The notes under the pieces are model-generated. The model was not told where the DNA came from, did no database searches, and worked only from the letters and a program-made list of their open reading frames with translations. Shown piece by piece: positions 56,929 through 64,000 of a DNA stretch of 64,000 bases. The DNA comes from Salmonella enterica subsp. arizonae (GTDB lineage Bacteria > Pseudomonadota > Gammaproteobacteria > Enterobacterales > Enterobacteriaceae), in NCBI RefSeq assembly GCF_008692845.1, contig NZ_VXJW01000001.1, forward strand, positions 1 to 64,000, in the 5' to 3' direction. Positions within the stretch are counted from its first letter, which is position 1. Every line of letters starts with the position of its first letter. The translations under genes and the position numbers were made by a program.

Positions 56929-59900
56929 TCATTCTACCGGCTGTGGTCGTGCCGCCGGGGCGCTGGCGTGACGTGTGGCGCTGTGTCCGCCTGCGGCGCC
57001 TTTACCTTCAAAGTGGAAGGTAGGACGCTGCCAGTCGCTATGGTGCGGGGCTTCAGGCACATATTCCGGCGCTGGCGCACGCGTCATCGGCGCGCTGGCG
57101 TGGTTATGATCGTCAACGCAGACAACGTCCTCCGTCTTTTCATCTGCCTGGACTGGTGCGATAACGGTTTCTTCTGCCGTGTGCTCCACAACAGTCGCTT
57201 CCGTTTTTGTCTCTTCTTCTGGTTCGACAACGACAACATCAGCCACGCTTTCAGTAACCGTGATAGACGTATCGGCGGTTTCTGCTACCGGTTCTGCATC
57301 AGCAATAACCGCTTGCGCGATCGGCGTATCGCTTTCGGCAATCAGTTGCGGCTGTTCATCAACCGGTGCGGCAATCACTTCCGGATGCGTTGTCTCGAAG
57401 TCGACGGCCTCAGGTGCCTGAGATTCGGCGGCGACCTGCGGCTCAACGGCAACGCTTTCGTTTTCTACTTCCTGTACCGGCGTTTCTGGTTCGAACGCCT
57501 CGGCCGCCGCAATAACCTGCGGCTCAGCGACGACAGGTTGTGGTAGCGCCAGCTCCGGTTCGCGCTGCTCTTCAACTTGCGTTTCCTGAGGACGCACAAT
57601 CGGATAGCGGATCCAGACTTTACCAGACGCCATTTCCGGCGACGCGCAGGCGACAGTTAACGGCATCGGCGATTGTGTCGGATAGCGTTCGTCACGATAG
57701 CGACGACGGCGCTGACCGCTTACGCGCAGATGGCGTGGAGAACGGCGGGAGCGACGCGGCATTCCGGTATTATCGCGAGGTTCTACGGTATCGTCCTGCT
57801 CCGGCGCAATGTCGGCAACGACCGGTAAATCGACTTTCGCCAGTTCGGTACGCGGCGCCGGAACGGGCTGTTCAACGTTTTCAACCGGACGCGGTTCATC
57901 GATGACGACCGGTGTGTCAACCGTTTCAACCGTCGCGCTGTTGGTAAAGCGGACTTTCTGATTAAGTTGGCGCTGCTTGCGGCGCGGCTGAACTTGCTGA
58001 ACGCGCTCTTCTTGTTCGGTCTCCTGAACTGGTTGCTCTTCGCGGTTGAGCGCTTTTACTTCCTGCTGCGCCTGGCGCTTCTCATCATTACGGCGACGGT
58101 TGCGTTCGCGACGCGGCGTCTGTTGCTGCTCATCGCTGGTTTTGACTTTTTCCGTCGTTTCTTGTTGACGGGTATCACGCGTTTCCGCATTTTGCTGCTG
58201 CGCCTGGCGACGGTTACGACGATTATCGTCACGGCTTTCGCTGCCATCACGCTCGGCACGGTTATCACGGGTGTCACGGCGTTCATTGCGATCGCGACGG
58301 TTGTTCTGCCGCGGCTTGCGACGATCCTGCTGGCGTTCCGGTTTTTCTTCCACTTTCGGCGCGGCTTTTTCGACGGTTTTCGTCTCTTCATCACCGCTGA
58401 ACAGTTGTTTCAGAGCGTTAAGGAAGCGGCTAAACAGTCCTGGTTGGGCAGGCTGTGCGGCAGCAACATTAGCATTTTTCGCCGTGGCGACGTTGACCGT
58501 TGGTTCGGCAGGCGTCGGCGCCGGAGGGACCTCCGGCATGGCAAACGTCGCCAGCGCAGGCTGTTCCGGACGTTTACGCTCGGCGTACTCTTCTTCAGAA
58601 GGCAGCGCCATCGCTTCTTCGTGCAGTTTCGGCAGCATGTAGCTCAGGGTCGGCGTTTCTTCCCCTTTACGTACACGCAGCACGGAATAGTGCGGCGTTT
58701 CCATCTGATCGTTCGGGACGATTACACAGCGCACGCCATCCTGACGCGTCTCTATAGCGTTAACTGCCGTGCGTTTTTCATTAAGCAGGTAAGAGGCGAT
58801 CGGCACCGGAACAATGGCATGAACTTCCTGCGTATTTTCTTTCAGCGCTTCTTCTTCAATCAGGCGCAGAATAGACAGCGACAGGGACTCGTTATCGCGC
58901 ACGGTGCCGGTACCGCTACAGCGTGGGCATACGTGATGGCTGGATTCACCCAGCGACGGGCTCAGGCGCTGGCGTGACATTTCCAGCAGGCCGAAGCGGG
59001 AAATATGGCTGATCTGAATGCGCGCTCTGTCCTGACGCACCGCTTCACGCAGACGGTTTTCTACCGCGCGCTGGTGACGCACTGGCGTCATATCGATAAA
59101 GTCGATAACGATCAGGCCGCCCAGATCGCGCAGACGCAGTTGGCGGGCAATCTCGTCGGCCGCTTCGAGGTTAGTGTTGAATGCGGTTTCTTCAATATCG
59201 CCGCCGCGAGTCGCGCGGGCGGAGTTGATATCGATGGCGGTTAACGCTTCGGTGCTGTCAATCACGATGGAGCCGCCGGACGGCAGGCGCACTTCACGCT
59301 GGAAAGCCGACTCGATTTGCGATTCAATCTGATAATGGCTGAACAACGGGATTTCACCGGTGTACAGCTTAATTTTGCTGCTAAAGTCTGGACGGCCCAG
59401 CGCGGCGATATGCTGACGCGCCAGTTCGAGTACTTTCGGGTTATCGATAAGAATTTCACCGATATCCTGACGCAGATAGTCGCGGAAGGCGCGAACGATA
59501 ACATTGCTTTCCTGGTGGATCAGGAACGGCGCAGGGCGGCTTTCAGCGGCTTTCTGAATCGCTTCCCAGTGTTTCAGGCGGAAGCTTAAATCCCACTGCA
59601 ACGCGTCGGCGGATTTTCCAACGCCCGCGGTACGTACGATAAGCCCCATCCCTTCAGGGAGTTCCAGACTGGCCAATGCCTCTTTTAACTCGGTACGATC
59701 GTCGCCTTCGATGCGACGGGAAATACCGCCCGCGCGCGGGTTATTCGGCATCAGAACCAGATAGCTACCCGCCAGGCTGATAAAGGTGGTTAACGCCGCG
59801 CCTTTATTGCCGCGTTCTTCTTTATCGATTTGAACAATAACTTCCTGGCCTTCGCGTAACACGTCTTTGATGTTTGGGCGACCATGTGCGCTGTAGTTAG

Positions 59901-60138
59901 CGGGGAAATATTCGCGGGCAATTTCTTTTAACGGGAGGAAACCGTGGCGTTCTGCGCCGTAATCAACAAAAGCCGCTTCCAGGCTCGGTTCAATACGGGT
60001 AATTTTGCCTTTATAGATGTTCGCTTTTTTCTGCTCGTGTCCGGGGCTTTCTATATCCAGATCGTACAGACGCTGCCCATCTACAAGGGCGACGCGCAAC
60101 TCTTCCTGCTGAGTCGCGTTGATTAACATTCTTTTCAT
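56929..60138 (-). CDS. rne: Ribonuclease E
   Basis: This 1069-residue endoribonuclease is the core of the RNA degradosome. The N-terminal catalytic half has an S1 domain (about 35-125, [16 protein letters not shown]), a DNase I-like core with catalytic Asp near 303 ([13 protein letters not shown]) and 346 (IVIDFIDM), and the zinc link CPRCSGTG (near 404-407). A membrane-anchoring amphipathic helix ([14 protein letters not shown]) lies near 570. The Arg- and Glu/Pro-rich C-terminal half binds RNA, RhlB, enolase and PNPase. A long leader precedes it. Confidence 0.96.
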   Translation of the reverse strand: MKRMLINATQQEELRVALVDGQRLYDLDIESPGHEQKKANIYKGKITRIEPSLEAAFVDYGAERHGFLPLKEIAREYFPANYSAHGRPNIKDVLREGQEVIVQIDKEERGNKGAALTTFISLAGSYLVLMPNNPRAGGISRRIEGDDRTELKEALASLELPEGMGLIVRTAGVGKSADALQWDLSFRLKHWEAIQKAAESRPAPFLIHQESNVIVRAFRDYLRQDIGEILIDNPKVLELARQHIAALGRPDFSSKIKLYTGEIPLFSHYQIESQIESAFQREVRLPSGGSIVIDSTEALTAIDINSARATRGGDIEETAFNTNLEAADEIARQLRLRDLGGLIVIDFIDMTPVRHQRAVENRLREAVRQDRARIQISHISRFGLLEMSRQRLSPSLGESSHHVCPRCSGTGTVRDNESLSLSILRLIEEEALKENTQEVHAIVPVPIASYLLNEKRTAVNAIETRQDGVRCVIVPNDQMETPHYSVLRVRKGEETPTLSYMLPKLHEEAMALPSEEEYAERKRPEQPALATFAMPEVPPAPTPAEPTVNVATAKNANVAAAQPAQPGLFSRFLNALKQLFSGDEETKTVEKAAPKVEEKPERQQDRRKPRQNNRRDRNERRDTRDNRAERDGSESRDDNRRNRRQAQQQNAETRDTRQQETTEKVKTSDEQQQTPRRERNRRRNDEKRQAQQEVKALNREEQPVQETEQEERVQQVQPRRKQRQLNQKVRFTNSATVETVDTPVVIDEPRPVENVEQPVPAPRTELAKVDLPVVADIAPEQDDTVEPRDNTGMPRRSRRSPRHLRVSGQRRRRYRDERYPTQSPMPLTVACASPEMASGKVWIRYPIVRPQETQVEEQREPELALPQPVVAEPQVIAAAEAFEPETPVQEVENESVAVEPQVAAESQAPEAVDFETTHPEVIAAPVDEQPQLIAESDTPIAQAVIADAEPVAETADTSITVTESVADVVVVEPEEETKTEATVVEHTAEETVIAPVQADEKTEDVVCVDDHNHASAPMTRAPAPEYVPEAPHHSDWQRPTFHFEGKGAAGGHSATRHASAPAARPQPVE

Positions 60139-60500
60139 CGTAACTTACTCATTATTCTTACGTTGACGACTAAGCTGCGGGCATGGTGACGCCTTACCGG
60201 GCATGAACCGATGGCCTCGTGACTATTTCGCGTCGCCAACCTCACGGTTATCGTCAGCTCAAAGAGGCGCAGAGTGTCGGTTGCCTGTATTTCATACGGA
60301 AACACAGCGCAATTATCAGGGAAGCAGCCTGGGTATTACTCTCCAGAGAAGATCCTATCTACCGGTAAGGACTGCAACCCGCAGCCCGCTAACTGCCTGA
60401 AAAATCAATACGTCTTACGCCATTGCTGCGTTGATGATCGGTCAGGCAAAATGGGTTATTCCGCTAAACTTTTTGTTTTAACAAGTTTCGGTGCGGAAAC
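60139..60500 (-). promoter_or_regulatory. rne 5' leader (autoregulatory)
   Basis: The 573-bp gap between rne and rluC begins with the long rne leader. In E. coli this is about 361 nt and folds into hairpins through which RNase E shortens its own mRNA. I place it by homology of position; the exact end is a guess. The rest of the gap (60501-60711) should hold the divergent rne and rluC promoters. No gene is supported here. Confidence 0.6.
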
Positions 60501-60711
60501 CGCATCATTATTCCACTGCTAACCTTGTTATAGCAAGATGACTTTTGCCATTTATCACCCGCTTACTCACAGTTTTTTCACCAGTGCGGTGAGATCGCGT
60601 TAATAACCAACAAAACCGCGCTGAAAAATGTTCATCCACTAGCGTAGACGTCTCTATAAGCATAGAAAAATGTGTGGCGCGAATCTCACAGGCTATTTAG
60701 AATCGCCCCCC

Positions 60712-61665
60712 ATGAAAACAGAAACGCCATCCGTAAAAATTGTTGCCATCGCCGCTGACGAAGCGGGGCAACGCATTGATAACTTTTTGCGCACCCAACT
60801 GAAAGGGGTACCAAAAAGTATGATTTATCGTATCTTGCGTAAAGGCGAGGTGCGGGTGAATAAAAAACGCATCAAACCGGAATACAAACTGGAAGCGGGC
60901 GATGAAGTCCGTATTCCGCCGGTTCGCGTCGCTGAACGCGAAGAAGAGGCCGTGTCGCCGCATTTGCAAAAAGTGGCGGCGTTGGCTGACGTCATTTTGT
61001 ATGAAGATGATCACATTCTGGTGCTGAATAAGCCTTCCGGCACCGCTGTACACGGCGGAAGCGGGTTAAGTTTCGGCGTAATCGAAGGGCTACGGGCTTT
61101 GCGCCCGGAAGCGAGATTTCTGGAACTGGTGCATCGTCTCGACCGCGATACCTCTGGCGTGCTGCTGGTGGCGAAAAAGCGCTCCGCGTTACGTTCGCTG
61201 CATGAGCAACTGCGCGAGAAGGGAATGCAAAAAGATTATCTGGCGCTGGTGCGCGGTCAGTGGCAATCGCACGTGAAAACTGTGCAGGCGCCGTTATTAA
61301 AAAACATTCTGCAAAGCGGCGAGCGCATTGTACGGGTGAGTCAGGAAGGCAAACCGTCAGAAACTCGTTTTAAGGTGGAAGAGCGCTTTGCGTTCGCCAC
61401 GCTGGTGCGCTGTAGCCCGGTAACGGGCCGTACACATCAGATTCGCGTGCACACCCAATATGTCGGTCATCCTATTGCGTTTGACGATCGCTACGGCGAT
61501 CGGGAATTTGATAAGCAACTGGCAGGTACGGGATTATCGCGTCTGTTTCTTCACGCCGCCGCGCTGAAATTCACCCACCCGGGGACGGGGGACGTATTGC
61601 GCATTGAAGCGCCGATGGATGACCAGCTTAAACGGTGTTTACAGGTGTTACGTAATCCTGCCTGA
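60712..61665 (+). CDS. rluC: 23S rRNA pseudouridine synthase C
   Basis: The 317-residue RluA-family enzyme has an N-terminal S4 domain (GQRIDNFLRTQLKGVPKSM) and the catalytic motif ELVHRLDRDTSGVLLVAKK (Asp near 144). It modifies U955, U2504 and U2580. The start MKTETPSVKIV matches E. coli; a longer frame begins at 60670. Confidence 0.95.
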   Translation: MKTETPSVKIVAIAADEAGQRIDNFLRTQLKGVPKSMIYRILRKGEVRVNKKRIKPEYKLEAGDEVRIPPVRVAEREEEAVSPHLQKVAALADVILYEDDHILVLNKPSGTAVHGGSGLSFGVIEGLRALRPEARFLELVHRLDRDTSGVLLVAKKRSALRSLHEQLREKGMQKDYLALVRGQWQSHVKTVQAPLLKNILQSGERIVRVSQEGKPSETRFKVEERFAFATLVRCSPVTGRTHQIRVHTQYVGHPIAFDDRYGDREFDKQLAGTGLSRLFLHAAALKFTHPGTGDVLRIEAPMDDQLKRCLQVLRNPA

Positions 61666-61672
61666 CGTGTTT

Positions 61673-61711
61673 GTAGACCGGATGGCGCTGTTTGCCGCTT
61701 ATCCGGTCTAC
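61673..61711. repeat. REP palindrome rluC/yceF
   Basis: GTAGACCGGAT and ATCCGGTCTAC are perfect inverted arms around GGCGCTGTTTGCCGCTT, between convergent genes. Confidence 0.75.
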
Positions 61712-61724
61712 AACGCTTATCCGG

Positions 61725-62309
61725 CTATGCGTTAAGCGGGTTCATCTCTTCCCGTCTGAGCATCTGGCATAGGGCAATAAGCGGTAATCCGATTAGCGTA
61801 TTCGGATCGCGGCCCTCTAAACGCTCAAATAGGGCAATGCCCAAACCTTCGCTTTTAAAACTACCTGCGCAATGTAGCGGGCGCTCTTTGCGTACATAAT
61901 CTTCAATTTCTGTTTCGCTTAAATGACGAAAATGAACGTCAAACGGCTCAACTTCAGTTTGTAAATGTCCGGTTGCAGAATTATACAGCGCCAGTCCGGT
62001 GTAAAACGTCACAATATTGCCACGGGCTTTGAGTAACTGCTGGCGCGCATTTTCTTCTGTTAATGGTTTGCCGGTTATCTCACCATCAAGAACACAAATT
62101 TGATCGGAGCCAATAATCAGGTGCGCTGGATAACGGTGGGCGAGCGATTGCGCTTTAGCCTGCGCCAGACGTAACACCAACTGACGCGGCGCTTCGCCCT
62201 GGATGGGGGTTTCATCAACCTCCGGCGCGGCGCATTCGAAAGGAATCGTCAGTTTTTCCAGCAGTGCGCGACGCCAGGGAGAGGTCGACGCAAGGATGAG
62301 ACGGGGCAT
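61725..62309 (-). CDS. yceF: 7-methyl-GTP pyrophosphatase YceF
   Basis: The 194-residue Maf/HAM1-superfamily house-cleaning enzyme starts [20 protein letters not shown] and has [12 protein letters not shown] and [10 protein letters not shown]. It hydrolyses m7GTP. Confidence 0.93.
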   Translation of the reverse strand: MPRLILASTSPWRRALLEKLTIPFECAAPEVDETPIQGEAPRQLVLRLAQAKAQSLAHRYPAHLIIGSDQICVLDGEITGKPLTEENARQQLLKARGNIVTFYTGLALYNSATGHLQTEVEPFDVHFRHLSETEIEDYVRKERPLHCAGSFKSEGLGIALFERLEGRDPNTLIGLPLIALCQMLRREEMNPLNA

Positions 62310-62329
62310 ATTTTTTCCCTCAGATATAG

Positions 62330-62467
62330 CGTAATGATGAGAGCCATCTTAAACTATGCTCTTCGTCCTTCAAGCCTGTCATTTTGACTTGTCTTGAGCG
62401 AAAATAAGTCTGTAACCCGCAATGTGTGCGAATTATTGGCAAAAGGCAACCGCAGGCTGCCTTTTTC
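62330..62467 (+). ncRNA. Candidate SraB-type small RNA
   Basis: Between the divergent yceF and yceD lies a plus-strand intrinsic terminator with no gene in front of it: AAAAGGCA, loop, TGCCTTTTT (62441-62466). E. coli makes the small RNA SraB from this same gap. The transcript 5' end is unknown; the start given is approximate. Confidence 0.5.
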
Positions 62468-62494
62468 TTTGACTATATGACATTACGAAGTTAA

Positions 62495-63028
<534 letters not shown>

Positions 63029-63067
63029 TAGGTCTTCCCCGCGGACGCAGGGATAAACCGTAATTGA

Positions 63068-63253
<186 letters not shown>

Positions 63254-63387
63254 TCGCGCGATACTCGATGCCTTTTGCATCACAGGCGCGCCTGTAGTGT
63301 AAAAGTCGAAGAGTACAAGCGTGATATAGCTTAGTGAGGATTTCTCCGCGCAAGCGGAGAAAGGCCGAACCAGGCAGCGACGATACT

Positions 63388-64000
63388 TTGACACGTCTAA
63401 CCCTGGCGTTAGATGTCATGGGGGGCGATTTTGGTCCTTCCGTGACGGTGCCTGCAGCATTGCAGGCACTGAACGCTAATTCGCAGCTCACTCTTCTTTT
63501 AGTCGGGAATCCCGATATTATCACGCCATTACTTGCCAAAGCTGACTTTGAACAACGTTCGCGTCTGCAGATTATCCCTGCGCAGTCAGTTATTGCCAGT
63601 GATGCCCGGCCTTCGCAGGCGATCCGCGCCAGTCGCGGGACATCTATGCGTGTGGCCCTGGAGCTTGTGAAAGAAGGTCGAGCCGAAGCTTGTGTTAGCG
63701 CTGGTAATACCGGGGCGTTAATGGGGCTGGCGAAATTATTGCTCAAGCCCCTTGAGGGGATTGAGCGTCCGGCGCTGGTGACGGTATTACCACACCAGCA
63801 CAAGGGCAAAACAGTAGTGCTTGATTTGGGGGCCAACGTCGATTGCGACAGTACCATGTTGGTACAGTTTGCTGTGATGGGCGCCGTTTTGGCGGAAGAG
63901 GTCGTCGGGATCAAAAATCCCCGGGTGGCGTTGCTCAATATCGGGGAAGAAGAAACCAAAGGCCTCGACAGTATTCGTGAAGCCTCTTTAACGCTAAAAA
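63388..64000 (+). CDS. plsX: Phosphate acyltransferase PlsX, 5' part
   Basis: Starts at TTG 63388 ([21 protein letters not shown]), as inferred by alignment with E. coli. The next in-frame ATG lies at GGDFGP, inside the conserved motif, so TTG is required. Motifs [14 protein letters not shown] and [12 protein letters not shown] are present. PlsX makes acyl-phosphate from acyl-ACP for phospholipid synthesis. The gene runs off the window after about 204 codons. Confidence 0.95.
   Translation, partial: MTRLTLALDVMGGDFGPSVTVPAALQALNANSQLTLLLVGNPDIITPLLAKADFEQRSRLQIIPAQSVIASDARPSQAIRASRGTSMRVALELVKEGRAEACVSAGNTGALMGLAKLLLKPLEGIERPALVTVLPHQHKGKTVVLDLGANVDCDSTMLVQFAVMGAVLAEEVVGIKNPRVALLNIGEEETKGLDSIREASLTLK

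Noticed and set aside
56854-57546. 230-codon plus-strand ORF over the rne 3' end
   Set aside because: Mirrors the rne terminator and tail; composition is an antisense artefact.
57967-58977. 336-codon plus-strand ORF inside rne
   Set aside because: Antisense shadow of the Arg-rich C-terminal half of RNase E; low-complexity Arg/Phe/Leu reading with no ribosome site.

Overview
The window is a chromosomal segment of a Salmonella. Its gene order (phoH, a sialic-acid cluster, serX, ghrA-ycdXYZ, csg, ymdAB-clsC, opgCGH, msyB-mdtG-lpxL, trhO, yceIJ, solA-bssS-dinI-pyrC-yceB-grxB-mdtH, rimJ-yceH-mviM-murJ, flgNMA/flgBCDEFGHIJKL, rne/rluC, yceF/yceD-rpmF-plsX) is the Escherichia/Salmonella backbone. 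The protein sequences and the extra sialic-acid genes fit Salmonella rather than E. coli. Species or subspecies cannot be fixed from the sequence alone. Several differences from S. Typhimurium LT2 as I remember it (an IpaH-type effector beside phoH, decayed curli genes) suggest another lineage.

Left end (1-4.1 kb): an accessory patch holds the 3' end of an IS3-type transposase, a short ORF resembling the N-terminus of an IpaH-type effector, and an intact 758-codon gene for a leucine-rich-repeat NEL ubiquitin ligase of the IpaH/SspH/SlrP class with 19 repeats. phoH follows.

4.2-13 kb: sialic-acid catabolism and transport. An RpiR-type regulator, a sodium:solute symporter, a short unknown protein and a ManNAc-6-P epimerase (NanE type) lie on the minus strand. 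They diverge from NanM (mutarotase), a NanC/KdgM-type porin, an MFS NanT-like permease and a Gfo/Idh/MocA oxidoreductase on the plus strand. The 506-bp divergent gap holds a good CRP site and two related 16-mers that may be operators. A tRNA-Ser(GGA) gene with a duplicated 3' module and terminator follows.

13.6-29 kb: ghrA, ycdX, ycdY, ycdZ, then the curli locus. The csgDEFG operon is badly decayed. csgD has three single-base deletions and a nonsense codon, csgF has one single-base deletion, and csgG has three nonsense codons and a 19-bp deletion; csgE is open. csgBAC is open, although csgA is seven codons shorter than the form I remember. Without CsgD (activator) and CsgG (secretion channel), curli formation by the usual route is very unlikely. 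ymdA, ymdB, clsC and the osmoregulated periplasmic glucan genes opgC/opgGH are intact.

29-45 kb: ordinary housekeeping and stress genes with readable control sites: a LexA box at dinI, a PurR box and leader hairpin at pyrC, many intrinsic terminators, REP elements, and one ERIC element before murJ. mdtH has a frameshifted last few codons.

45-56.7 kb: the complete flg cluster. All genes are open and two sigma-28 (FliA) promoters are clear, before flgM and before flgK, so the flagellar rod-hook-filament junction set looks functional.

56.9-64 kb: rne with its long leader, rluC, yceF, a probable SraB-type small RNA with its own terminator, yceD-rpmF, and the 5' part of plsX (TTG start), cut by the window edge.
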